From contig NZ_OBMU01000001.1 in assembly GCF_900218065.1 (NCBI RefSeq), forward strand, positions 995,196 through 1,059,195: 64,000 nucleotides of DNA, written 5' to 3'. Shown here one piece after another: positions 46,969-55,080 of this stretch. The notes beneath the pieces were generated by a model, which was given only the letters and a program-made list of their open reading frames with translations, ran no database searches and had not been told where the DNA came from. The position numbers and the translations under genes are program-made. The stretch is from Novosphingobium sp. Chol11. Lineage in GTDB: Bacteria > Pseudomonadota > Alphaproteobacteria > Sphingomonadales > Sphingomonadaceae. The first letter of the stretch is position 1; every line of letters begins with the position of its first letter.

Positions 46969-47481
46969 ATGGTGGCTGTCAATCACCGCCCGCTCGGTCT
47001 CACCGTCGCGATCGTTACGCTGGCACTCGACCAGCTCATCAAATATACCGTCACCTATCCGCTCGCGCTCAAAAGTCGGATGGATGAGGGCATCGAGCTG
47101 TTGCCGATCTTCCGTCTTCGCTGGCTTGAAAATCGTGGCGTTTCCATGGGCTTTCTTCATGCCAGTACGGACATGATGCGTTGGCTGCTTGTCGGCATGA
47201 CCATATTGATCGCCACTTTTGTCGGTGTCTGGATGTGGCGCGAAAAAGCCCGGCAGGATGTTGCGGCGCTTGGGCTGGTGCTTGGCGGTGCGATCGGAAA
47301 CATCGTCGACCGCGTTCGGCTCGGCTATGTCATCGACTATGCCGATCTGCATTTTGGGGAATGGCGGCCCTTCCTGATATTCAACCTGGCCGACGCCGCC
47401 ATAACGATCGGCGTGCTGATCCTGCTTGCGCGGGCGTTGCTGCTGCGCGAGAAGGGCGCAAAGACGGAGTCACTGAACTGA
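46969..47481 (+). CDS. lspA: lipoprotein signal peptidase
   Basis: 170-residue inner-membrane aspartyl protease (signal peptidase II) that removes lipoprotein signal peptides. Four membrane helices; conserved LDQLIKYTV (about 20), ENRGVSMGFL (about 50), and the catalytic aspartates in GNIVDRVRLGYVIDY (about 108-122) and FNLADAAITIG (about 133). The ATG at 46969 is used. The stop overlaps the next gene by one base, and that gene encodes one of its likely substrates. Confidence 0.95.
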   Translation: MVAVNHRPLGLTVAIVTLALDQLIKYTVTYPLALKSRMDEGIELLPIFRLRWLENRGVSMGFLHASTDMMRWLLVGMTILIATFVGVWMWREKARQDVAALGLVLGGAIGNIVDRVRLGYVIDYADLHFGEWRPFLIFNLADAAITIGVLILLARALLLREKGAKTESLN

Positions 47482-47894
47482 TGCGTAAACTGATCCTCGC
47501 CGCTGGCCTCATTTCCATGCTGTCCGCTTGTGGCGGTGGCGGCGGCCTGTTCAATCGGGAGCGTCCTGACGAATTTGCCGTCTCCCGCCAGGCGCCCCTT
47601 GTGATCCCGCCTGACTATGCGCTCGTTCCTCCTGCTCCGGGCACCCCGGCAGCCGCTTCGGTCGATTCCAGTCGTGCCGCGATGGAAACCATGTTCGGTG
47701 GCCCCGCCCAGCGCAGCGCGGCGGAAAGCGCGGCCTTGACCGAGGCCGGGCGCGCCAATGCAGCGGCCGGTATTCGGTCGTCCGTGGGTGATCCGGCGAC
47801 GGAAGTCGTCGACAAGGGCGCCGCGACCCGCGAAATCATAGCCGCGCCGGAGGGTGATGGGCAAGACGCCCGCGCCGCGATCCCCGAGCAGTAA
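47481..47894 (+). CDS. DUF3035 lipoprotein
   Basis: 137-residue lipoprotein with lipobox LSAC (cysteine at about 17) after a typical signal sequence. The rest is low-complexity: VIPPDYALVPPAPGTPAA (about 42-59), and Ala/Glu-rich helices. DUF3035 proteins are found directly after lspA in many alphaproteobacteria and resemble beta-barrel assembly lipoproteins such as BamF in Caulobacter, but function here is inferred. Overlaps lspA by one base (TGATG). Confidence 0.9.
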   Translation: MRKLILAAGLISMLSACGGGGGLFNRERPDEFAVSRQAPLVIPPDYALVPPAPGTPAAASVDSSRAAMETMFGGPAQRSAAESAALTEAGRANAAAGIRSSVGDPATEVVDKGAATREIIAAPEGDGQDARAAIPEQ

Positions 47895-47905
47895 CAAGCA
47901 TGGGT

Positions 47906-48235
47906 TTAGGGCTGGCTCTCGACAAACATCTTGAGCCTGCCCAACGCGTCATCCCACTGAGCGGAGACTTGCGTGAGCCAACGACGCGCTTGCGCGACCG
48001 TCTTTGGCTCCAGAACAAATAATACCTCACGACCTCGCCGCGTTCTCCTGACCAGGCCGACGCTCTGCAGAACGTCTAGATGCTTCGCCACGGCTTGGCG
48101 GCTGATGGGCAATTCCTCGCCCAGTTGCGCGATGGATTGCTCCGCACCATTTGACAGGCGCTTGATCAGTCCCAATCGTGTGGCATCGCCTAATGCGGCG
48201 AACAGCCGCGCGGGCGATTCCTCAAGGTTCAACAT
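47906..48235 (-). CDS. ArsR-family repressor
   Basis: 109-residue winged helix-turn-helix regulator: ARLFAALGDATRLGLIKRL (about 8-26), recognition region QLGEELPISRQAVAKHLDVLQSVGLV (about 38-63) and wing RRTRRGREVLFVL. It lacks the ELCVCDL cysteine metal box, so it is not an arsenic sensor of the classical kind. It begins inside the end of the SRPBCC gene (14-base overlap), a pairing common across bacteria in which the repressor controls both genes. Two matching operators lie upstream of the pair. Confidence 0.93.
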   Translation of the reverse strand: MLNLEESPARLFAALGDATRLGLIKRLSNGAEQSIAQLGEELPISRQAVAKHLDVLQSVGLVRRTRRGREVLFVLEPKTVAQARRWLTQVSAQWDDALGRLKMFVESQP

Positions 48236-48677
48236 AGCGGCGAATATTCTGAACCTGTTCCGTCCAACCCCCGTCATTGGATCGCATGACGTTGCTCCGA
48301 CGCGGTTCCGGCACCTTGTCAAATCCGCTTTCGATGACTGTCAGCAAGGTGCCTTGGCCCGCAGGCTCAAGCAAAAACTCGACCAACGTCCATTCCGCTA
48401 CCCGCGTGCCGTTTTCGATCAGCTGCTTGTCACCGCCAGTCGCCGGCCACTCAAAAGAAAAGCGCCGCATTGGCTCGATCGCAATTACCCGCGCTTCCCA
48501 ACGATAATCTTCATAGCCAGGATAGGTCATATGACCGGTCGATGCCCCACCCACCGCAAAAGGCTGATCCAGAGCCACGCGGAACCACGCGCCGAACTTT
48601 TCATGGTCGATCAACGCATCCCACACCCGCTCGACAGGTGCAGCGATTTCGACGGTCTTCGTGATTGAGTCAGTCAT
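48222..48677 (-). CDS. SRPBCC (AHSA1-like) domain protein
   Basis: 151-residue START-like hydrophobic-ligand-binding protein: KTVEIAAPVERVWDALIDHEKFGAWF (about 6-31), TYPGYEDYRWEARVIAIEPMRRFSFEWP (about 51-78), and RSNDGGWTEQVQNIRRYVEP at the end. AHSA1-like domains are typical partners of ArsR repressors. The ATG at 48677 has AGGAGG nine bases upstream, both inside a perfect inverted repeat; a second ATG at 48701 in the other arm could add eight residues. It begins 65 bases after dxs. Confidence 0.92.
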   Translation of the reverse strand: MTDSITKTVEIAAPVERVWDALIDHEKFGAWFRVALDQPFAVGGASTGHMTYPGYEDYRWEARVIAIEPMRRFSFEWPATGGDKQLIENGTRVAEWTLVEFLLEPAGQGTLLTVIESGFDKVPEPRRSNVMRSNDGGWTEQVQNIRRYVEP

Positions 48678-48704
48678 ATGAGCAACCTCCTGGTTGCTCA
48701 TATG
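48675..48704 (-). promoter_or_regulatory. perfect 13-base inverted repeat over the SRPBCC start codon
   Basis: CATATGAGCAACC (48675-48687), TCCT, GGTTGCTCATATG (48692-48704). On the mRNA strand the AGGA loop and following GG form the ribosome-binding site, and the ATG start is the last three bases of the stem. The core GCAACC-N4-GGTTGC (48682-48697) equals the operator at 48724-48739. It may therefore act as an ArsR operator in DNA, as a translation-blocking hairpin in RNA, or both. Confidence 0.85.
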
Positions 48705-48723
48705 CGCCCCATTCTGCTTTTAT

Positions 48724-48739
48724 GCAACCATATGGTTGC
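48724..48739. promoter_or_regulatory. ArsR operator palindrome
   Basis: GCAACCATATGGTTGC, perfectly self-complementary, between the dxs stop and the SRPBCC gene. Palindromes of the type AACCATATGGTT are typical ArsR-family sites. Its centre is 42 bp from the centre of the first GCAACC-N4-GGTTGC site, four helical turns. It probably overlaps the promoter of the SRPBCC-arsR operon. Confidence 0.82.
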
Positions 48740-48742
48740 TGA

Positions 48743-50677
48743 TTAAGCGCGTGCCTCTGTTGCTACACCACCGCTGTTATGCCGTAACGCAGTCAATACC
48801 GTATCGATGATCGCAGCTGCATCCAGCTTTGCATCGGCATATTGCTGCTCCGGCTTGTCCTGATCCTGGAAGATGTCAGGCAGGCGCATCGTCCGTAGCT
48901 TCAAGCCATTGTCGATCAGTCCGAGGTCACTTGCCAGTGTCAACACATGCGCGCCCAGACCGCCAATCGCGCCTTCCTCGATCGTCACTGCCACTTCATG
49001 CGTAGTCAAAAGGCGGCGGATCATCGCTTCGTCGAGCGGCTTGGCAAAGCGCAAGTCAGCAACGGTGGTGGACAAACCCCGAGCTTCCAATGCCTCCGCA
49101 GCGTGCAGTGCTTCCTCAAGTCGCGTCCCGAGTGAGAGGATCGCAACCTGCCGTCCGTCCTTTACGATCCGACCCTTGCCGATCTCGAGCTTTTCAGGCG
49201 CCGCTGGCAACAAGACACCGGTGCCGTTGCCGCGTGGATATCTGACGGCGATCGGCCCGCTGTCGTGAACCGCGCAGGTGTGCACCATGTGCACCAGTTC
49301 CGCCTCGTCAGCCGCAGCCATGACCACCATGTTGGGCAGGGTCGCGAGATATGTCACGTCAAAGCTGCCTGCATGCGTCGATCCGTCCGCACCTACTAGC
49401 CCCGCCCGATCGATGGCAAAGCGTACCGGCAGGTTTTGGATCGCGACGTCATGCACCACCTGATCATAGGCGCGCTGCAGGAAGGTGGAATAGATGGCGC
49501 AGAAGGGCCGCATGCCCTGCGCCGCAAGGCCTGCGGCGAAGGTCACAGCATGCTGTTCGGCGATGCCTACGTCGAAGGAGCGATCCGGGAAGGCTTGCGC
49601 GAATTTATCAAGGCCAGTGCCCGAGGGCATCGCGGCGGTGATCGCGCAGATGCTGCTGTCGCGTTGCGCTTCGGCGATGAGGGCGTCGGCGAACACGGCT
49701 GTGTAGCTCGGCGGCCCCGGAGGCGCTTTTGCTTGGGTCCCCGTGATCACATCAAATTTCTGAACGCCGTGATATTTGTCCGCCGCCGCTTCCGCCGGAG
49801 CGTAACCCTTGCCCTTCTGCGTCACGACATGGACCAGGCAAGGCCCCTCTGCCGCGTCCCGGACATTCTCCAGTACAGGGATGAGCTGTTCAAGATTATG
49901 CCCGTCGATCGGACCGACATAATAGAAGCCCAATTCTTCGAACAATGTGCCGCCCATCGCCATGCCGCGAGCAAATTCGTCAGTCTTGCGGGCGGCATTG
50001 TGCAGCGGACGAGGCAGTTTGCGGGCCAGACGCTTGGCAAGGTCGCGTAGTCCAAGGAATTCACGGCTTGATACCAGGCGCGCCAAATAGGCGGAGAGAC
50101 CGCCTACCGGCGGAGCGATCGACATGTCATTGTCGTTCAGGATGACGATCAGCCTGTTTCCCGCCTCCCGCGCGTTGTTCATCGCTTCATAAGCCATGCC
50201 AGCCGACATCGCTCCGTCGCCAATGACGGCGATGCCCTTGCCCGGTTTACCTGCAAGCTTGCTCGCAACTGCAAAGCCGAGAGCCGCGCTGATGGAGGTC
50301 GAGCTATGCGCCGCGCCAAAGGGATCATATTCGCTTTCGGCCCGCTTCGTGAAGCCCGACAAGCCTCCACCCTGGCGCAGCGTGCGAATGCGATCGCGCC
50401 GCCCGGTCAGTATCTTATGAGGATAGCATTGGTGGCCGACGTCCCAAACCAGCTTGTCATTGGGCGTGTCGAAAACATAATGGATGGCGGTAGTAAGCTC
50501 GACCACCCCCAGTCCGGATCCCAAATGGCCCCCGGTCACGCCGACGGCGGAAATCACCTCCTGCCGCAATTCGTCAGCCAGCTGAGGAAGCTGCTCAGGC
50601 TTGAGGGCGCGAAGATCTTGCGGCCAGATCACCTGGTCGAGCAGCGGAGTGGAGGGGCGATCATTCATGAAAGACAT
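48743..50677 (-). CDS. dxs: 1-deoxy-D-xylulose-5-phosphate synthase
   Basis: 644-residue thiamine-diphosphate enzyme, first step of the MEP isoprenoid pathway. Visible are [21 protein letters not shown] (about 49-69), [19 protein letters not shown] (about 77-95), [17 protein letters not shown] (about 153-169, thiamine-diphosphate motif), and the transketolase middle domain [20 protein letters not shown] (about 369). Feeds carotenoid, quinone and undecaprenol synthesis. A GGGAG lies before the ATG at 50677. Same direction as the zur-like gene 49 bases upstream. Confidence 0.98.
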   Translation of the reverse strand: MSFMNDRPSTPLLDQVIWPQDLRALKPEQLPQLADELRQEVISAVGVTGGHLGSGLGVVELTTAIHYVFDTPNDKLVWDVGHQCYPHKILTGRRDRIRTLRQGGGLSGFTKRAESEYDPFGAAHSSTSISAALGFAVASKLAGKPGKGIAVIGDGAMSAGMAYEAMNNAREAGNRLIVILNDNDMSIAPPVGGLSAYLARLVSSREFLGLRDLAKRLARKLPRPLHNAARKTDEFARGMAMGGTLFEELGFYYVGPIDGHNLEQLIPVLENVRDAAEGPCLVHVVTQKGKGYAPAEAAADKYHGVQKFDVITGTQAKAPPGPPSYTAVFADALIAEAQRDSSICAITAAMPSGTGLDKFAQAFPDRSFDVGIAEQHAVTFAAGLAAQGMRPFCAIYSTFLQRAYDQVVHDVAIQNLPVRFAIDRAGLVGADGSTHAGSFDVTYLATLPNMVVMAAADEAELVHMVHTCAVHDSGPIAVRYPRGNGTGVLLPAAPEKLEIGKGRIVKDGRQVAILSLGTRLEEALHAAEALEARGLSTTVADLRFAKPLDEAMIRRLLTTHEVAVTIEEGAIGGLGAHVLTLASDLGLIDNGLKLRTMRLPDIFQDQDKPEQQYADAKLDAAAIIDTVLTALRHNSGGVATEARA

Positions 50678-50726
50678 AGACTCCCAAGCGCGCTAGGCCG
50701 TTCCTGATCAAAGCGCAACGGCCGCG

Positions 50727-51191
50727 TCACGCCACGCACTTGGCGCACGTTCCCAATATTTCGATTACCGGCCGTTCGGCCCGGAATCCCTGATGTTCTG
50801 CAACGGCGCGAACATCGCCTGTCACCACGTCATCATCGACATGGGTCGCTTCCTTGCAGTTGCGGCAAACAAGGAAGATGCAGTCGTGATGGCAACCAGG
50901 ATGAGCGTTGGCGATATAGGCGTTCGCACTCTCAACGCGCATCGCGATATTGTTCGCGACGAACAGGTCGAGGATGCGATAGACGCTGTTTGGCGCAACC
51001 CGCTTGCCCCGCAATTTGGAGACATTGTCAGCAATGTCATAGGCGGACGTCGGTTTTTCTTCAGCCGCGAGGGCATCGAAGATGGCAGCGCGCATTGGCG
51101 TCCACTGCTCATTCTGAGCCTCCAAAGCGTTGCGGGCTGCGTCTGCCAAGTTCGCGCCGGTCGGTTCGTGATGATGATGGTGTTCGGCCAT
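50727..51191 (-). CDS. zur: Fur-family metal regulator (Zur-like)
   Basis: 154-residue Fur-superfamily repressor. N-terminal histidine run (EHHHHHEPTG) then the winged helix: WTPMRAAIFDALAAEEKPTSAYDIADNVS (about 30-58) and VAPNSVYRILDLFVANNIAMRVES (about 65-88). The structural zinc site shows two CxxC pairs, CRNC (about 112) and CAKC (about 149), as in Zur. The histidine-rich stretch and AYIANAHPGCHHDCIFLVC suggest zinc sensing; Fur or Irr identity is less likely. Starts at ATG 51191, 46 bases after the DUF423 gene on the same strand. Confidence 0.87.
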   Translation of the reverse strand: MAEHHHHHEPTGANLADAARNALEAQNEQWTPMRAAIFDALAAEEKPTSAYDIADNVSKLRGKRVAPNSVYRILDLFVANNIAMRVESANAYIANAHPGCHHDCIFLVCRNCKEATHVDDDVVTGDVRAVAEHQGFRAERPVIEILGTCAKCVA

Positions 51192-51237
51192 ATATGTTAA
51201 TCTATGCGTGGGTGAGGTTCGGGGCAAGGGTGGGCTG

Positions 51238-51564
51238 TCACCCGCGCCAATAGGTCCAAGCTGCCCACAACCAACCGGCTATCATCAATGAACCGCCGAT
51301 CGGCGTCACCGCACCTAGCCAGCGCGGGCCGCCAGCCGCCATGATATAGAGGGTGAACGCGAAGATCGCTGCTCCGATGAGGAGCAGCAGTGCCGGGCCT
51401 TGCCCACTCTTCGCCAGCGTCAGTGCGGCCACGGCATGGATAAGCTGATAGAAGCCGCCTGTCCGTAACCATTCCGCTGCTTCGTGGTTGGATGCGCCGT
51501 GTGCTCCAAAAGCGCCCGCCGAAATGGCGAGGGCTGCCGACAATGAGGCAAGTAGCGGGATCAT
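51238..51564 (-). CDS. DUF423 membrane protein
   Basis: 108-residue inner-membrane protein with four helices. The start LSAALAISAGAFGAHGA (about 8-24), FYQLIHAVAALTLA and the end TPIGGSLMIAGWLWAAW match DUF423 (YgdD-like). Function unknown. Its start overlaps the stop of the Kef-type antiporter gene by four bases, so it is coupled to it. Confidence 0.92.
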   Translation of the reverse strand: MIPLLASLSAALAISAGAFGAHGASNHEAAEWLRTGGFYQLIHAVAALTLAKSGQGPALLLLIGAAIFAFTLYIMAAGGPRWLGAVTPIGGSLMIAGWLWAAWTYWRG

Positions 51565-53381
51565 GCTCTTTCCTCTTCTTCTCCGCGGGTCAGCAAGCGC
51601 ATCCTTCTGCCAGGTCTGAACATGAGTTCCTTGGCGGCGAGGAGCGTTCCTTGTTCGCCCTGGACGGTGAGGCGCTGATCGTCATTTTCGCGATATTTGC
51701 GCTCGACTTCTTCGATTTCCGCCTGGGGCACGCCGAGCGCTTCCATTGCCTGAACCCCCATGCAAATCGCGGATTCGAATACTTCGCGTACGACGCCGGT
51801 TATGTCCATGTCCTTCAGGGCCAGCAACTGCCGCCGGTCAAAGGCCCGGACAAGCAATGCAGCCTGAGGAAAGGTTTCGGCTATCGGCTCCAATACGCGG
51901 CGATCGAACGAGGGATCGTCGTGACAAAAGGCGATCAGGCGCGCTTCATCAGCGCCCGATCGGCGTAACAGATCGATCCGCGTGCCATCGCCATAATAGA
52001 CTTTCATGTCGAATCGGCTCGACACCTCGATTTGAGCGGGCTTTTTGTCGATCAGTACGACTTCGAATCCGTGTCCCATCAGCATTTGGGCGACAGTTTG
52101 GCCAAAACGGCCGTAGCCGACGATGATCGCGGTCCCGCGTGTCGCCTCATCAGGGCCTTCCGGGTTCCGCTGACCTTTAGGCTGCGCGAATTCCAGTCTC
52201 CGGGCGAAGAGCATGAGGAAGGGGGTTGTGGCCATGGAGAAGGTCACGATTGCGCTGAACAGGCTCGCGCCCTGCGGAGCGATCAGCAAGGCGTTTTGCG
52301 CTTGGGCGAACAGGACGAAACCAAATTCGCCGCCTTGGCTGAGTAACAAACCAGCCCCGATGGCTTGCGTCCATTCCATGCCGAATAGCCTGGCGAGGCC
52401 GGTTATCAGCAAGGCCTTGGTGATGACTAGCATTGCAGCCATGCCGATGACGAACAAGGGATTCGCCGCAACTGCTTGCAGGTCAAGCACCATGCCGACA
52501 GCGAGGAAGAACAATCCGAGAAGGATCGACCGGAACGGCTCTACGTCCGCCTCTATCTCATGCCGATAGGGGGAGTCGGCAAGCATCACACCTGCAACGA
52601 AAGCCCCGAGGGCAGTGGACAGGTGAAGCGCATGCATGATTGCCGCTGCCGCGAGCACGGTGAAGAGGCCGACCGCTACGAACAACTCGCGCTCGCCTAG
52701 CTTTCCAACCAGTTGCAGCAGAGGGCGTAGGATGAACCGGCCAGCCAATACGAGCCCCGCGATCGCGGCCACCGTGTAGCCGGCCAGCTGGATCCCCGGA
52801 GGACCTCCAGCATCAACCGGATTGCGCGATAATGCTGCCACGATGGTGATGAGTGGAACAATGGAAAGATCCTGGAACAGCAGGATCGAAAAGACTTTTT
52901 CGCCAAAAGGGGAGTTGATGCGGCCACTGCTTTTAAGACTGGGCAGTACCTGCGCTGTCGAGGAGAGGGCGAGCGGAAGGCCGAGGGCGATGGCGGCGCC
53001 CCAAGTGAAACCAGTCAAATAATAGATAAGCGCGGTCAGGGCCAAGCCGCAGATCACGACCTGAGCAAGGCCAAGAGCGAAGATGTCGCGCTTCAACCGC
53101 CATAGCCGCGCCGGGTGAAGTTCAAGGCCTACAAGGAAAAGCAGCAGCACAATGCCGATCTCGGCGATCGCAAGCTTCGATTCTGCGCCACCTACAAGGC
53201 CGAGACCCTGCGGTCCGACTAGCGCACCCGCGACGAGATAACCAAGTACGGCGCCCAAGCCGAAGCGGCGGAAGAGCATGACGAAGAGCACGGCGGCACC
53301 CAGCAGAATGACGCCTTCGGACAACAGGACATCGGTCGCGGAAAGAGGCGCGTGGGACACTGCTGTTGGCGAATTCGGCAT
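51561..53381 (-). CDS. Kef-type monovalent cation/proton antiporter (CPA2)
   Basis: 606-residue inner-membrane antiporter with about 12 helices (residues 20-400) and a C-terminal TrkA-N/RCK domain beginning TAIIVGYGRFGQTVAQML (about 416) that binds NAD or nucleotides. GYLVAGALVGPQGLGL (about 47), SSTAQVLPSLKSSGR (about 140) and FVAGVMLADSPYRHEIEADVEPFRSILLGLFFLAVGM (about 265) are CPA2 hallmarks. Resembles KefB/KefC glutathione-gated potassium efflux. Overlaps the preceding scaffold gene by one base and DUF423 by four. Confidence 0.93.
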   Translation of the reverse strand: MPNSPTAVSHAPLSATDVLLSEGVILLGAAVLFVMLFRRFGLGAVLGYLVAGALVGPQGLGLVGGAESKLAIAEIGIVLLLFLVGLELHPARLWRLKRDIFALGLAQVVICGLALTALIYYLTGFTWGAAIALGLPLALSSTAQVLPSLKSSGRINSPFGEKVFSILLFQDLSIVPLITIVAALSRNPVDAGGPPGIQLAGYTVAAIAGLVLAGRFILRPLLQLVGKLGERELFVAVGLFTVLAAAAIMHALHLSTALGAFVAGVMLADSPYRHEIEADVEPFRSILLGLFFLAVGMVLDLQAVAANPLFVIGMAAMLVITKALLITGLARLFGMEWTQAIGAGLLLSQGGEFGFVLFAQAQNALLIAPQGASLFSAIVTFSMATTPFLMLFARRLEFAQPKGQRNPEGPDEATRGTAIIVGYGRFGQTVAQMLMGHGFEVVLIDKKPAQIEVSSRFDMKVYYGDGTRIDLLRRSGADEARLIAFCHDDPSFDRRVLEPIAETFPQAALLVRAFDRRQLLALKDMDITGVVREVFESAICMGVQAMEALGVPQAEIEEVERKYRENDDQRLTVQGEQGTLLAAKELMFRPGRRMRLLTRGEEEERA

Positions 53382-53800
53382 CAGGCGGCCGCCATTCGGG
53401 CAGCTTCGGCAACGGCCTCGAAACTCAGGCGGATGGAAGCGTGGCGGGCAGGATATGCGCGCGCAGGAGCAAGTATGGCGAGTCCCGGCCAGAATTCCAG
53501 GTCATCGCCTTCGCCCGCAAGATAAGCCGCCAATCTGTCGCGAGCTTTCTCGAGTTCAGAGACGGTCATGCCGACTGCCTGAGCAGCCATCAGCGCGGCC
53601 GAAGCCTGCCCCAGCGCGCAGGCTTTGACGTCCAGCCCGAGTTCGGCGAGATTTCCTTCCTCCATTCGAACATCCGCAATCACGCGCGATCCGCAAGTTG
53701 GAGACCTTCTTTCCACAGTGGCTTGCGGCTGCGCGAGGCGCTGATGATGCGGAATGCTGGCGGCAAGGCGCAATATATCCTTGTTGTAGAGGGCGCTCAT
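53381..53800 (-). CDS. IscU/NifU-like iron-sulfur scaffold family protein
   Basis: 139-residue protein of the IscU/SufU fold. It keeps SPTCGSRVIADV (cysteine at about 36) and LDVKACALGQASAALM (cysteine at about 61), but the position of the third ligand cysteine reads PARHASIRLSFEAV, without cysteine. It may be a scaffold variant, a sulfur-transfer protein or a non-cluster relative. No isc or suf genes are adjacent. Overlaps the antiporter start by one base (TGATG). Confidence 0.85.
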   Translation of the reverse strand: MSALYNKDILRLAASIPHHQRLAQPQATVERRSPTCGSRVIADVRMEEGNLAELGLDVKACALGQASAALMAAQAVGMTVSELEKARDRLAAYLAGEGDDLEFWPGLAILAPARAYPARHASIRLSFEAVAEAARMAAA

Positions 53801-53846
53801 GCTCTCGCTTTAGGACAGCCGAAGCGCTTGAGGAAGGCTGCACATA

Positions 53847-55013
53847 TTATTTGTAGATGATCTTGAGCTTGGCTGCTGCGCTCGCAGCCAATTTGCGCGC
53901 GCTGTCCGTATTATCAGCCAGCGCCAACGCCACGCCCATCCGCCGGTACGGGCGGGTTGATGGTTTGGCAAAGATGCGGAGATCCACTTCTCCGCCCGAT
54001 GCGTCCAGTGCATCGGCGGCACCTTCAATTGCGAAATGTTCCGATGCGCGGTCAGCCAGCAGCACGGCTGAAGCAGATGCACCGTTCAACCGCACCTGGG
54101 GTACGTGCAAGCCCAGGATCGCTCTGGCATGCAGATCGAACTCGCTCAGATTCTGTGAAATCAGCGTCACCATCCCGGTATCGTGAGGCCGGGGGGACAG
54201 TTCGGAGAAGATGACATCCTCTCCCTTCACGAAGAACTCGACGCCAAATATCCCATAGCCGCCTAGATTATCGACGACGGCACGGGCCATATCCTCTGCC
54301 TTGGCCAAAGCAGCCGGATGCATTGGCGCAGGTTGCCAGCTTTCCTGATAATCCCCGCGTTCTTGCCTATGCCCGATCGGCGGACAGAAGCTGACCCCAT
54401 CGCGGCTTCGAACGGTCAGCAGCGTGATCTCATAATCGAAATCGATAAACTGTTCGACGATTACCCGGCTGCGGTCGCCGCGCATGTTGGCCACGGCATA
54501 GTCCCAGGCCTGTTCCAGCTCATCTGTAGAATGGATCGTGCTCTGTCCTTTTCCTGAAGACGACATGACCGGTTTGATCACGCATGGAAAACCGGTGTGC
54601 TCAGCGCCCTGGCGCACCTCTTCCAAACTTTCCGCATAGCGATAGCGGGATGTGCGGAGGCCTAGCTCCACCGCTGCCACCTCCCTGATGCGATCGCGGT
54701 TCATCGTCATGATGGTGGCACGGGCGGATGGAACGACCGTCAAACCCTGCGCTTCGACTTCCGCCAGCACCTCGGTACGGATGGCTTCGATTTCCGGCAC
54801 GATATAGTCCGGTTGGTGCCGCTCTATCGCATCGCGCAGCAAGCTCTCGTCGAGCATGGAGAAGACTTCAAAACCGTCCGCAACCTGCATGGCGGGTGCA
54901 CCGGCGTAGCTGTCGCAAGCGATGACCTCACAGCCGAGCCGCTTGGCGGAGATAACGAACTCACGGCCGAGCTCGCCTGACCCCAACAGCAATATCTTCG
55001 CGGTAAATGCCAT
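53847..55013 (-). CDS. purT: formate-dependent phosphoribosylglycinamide formyltransferase
   Basis: 388-residue ATP-grasp enzyme that formylates GAR using formate, an alternative to PurN. The N-domain has [21 protein letters not shown] (about 7-27); the ATP-grasp part has [15 protein letters not shown] (about 149), [19 protein letters not shown] (about 184), and [28 protein letters not shown] (about 252). Length matches E. coli PurT (392). Same direction as the scaffold gene, 46 bases downstream. Confidence 0.96.
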   Translation of the reverse strand: MAFTAKILLLGSGELGREFVISAKRLGCEVIACDSYAGAPAMQVADGFEVFSMLDESLLRDAIERHQPDYIVPEIEAIRTEVLAEVEAQGLTVVPSARATIMTMNRDRIREVAAVELGLRTSRYRYAESLEEVRQGAEHTGFPCVIKPVMSSSGKGQSTIHSTDELEQAWDYAVANMRGDRSRVIVEQFIDFDYEITLLTVRSRDGVSFCPPIGHRQERGDYQESWQPAPMHPAALAKAEDMARAVVDNLGGYGIFGVEFFVKGEDVIFSELSPRPHDTGMVTLISQNLSEFDLHARAILGLHVPQVRLNGASASAVLLADRASEHFAIEGAADALDASGGEVDLRIFAKPSTRPYRRMGVALALADNTDSARKLAASAAAKLKIIYK

Positions 55014-55080
55014 CTCTATCCTCGAATCGCCCCCTGTTGCGGAGAGGCATGCCGCCCGCCTGCTTCAGCCGTCAATCATC

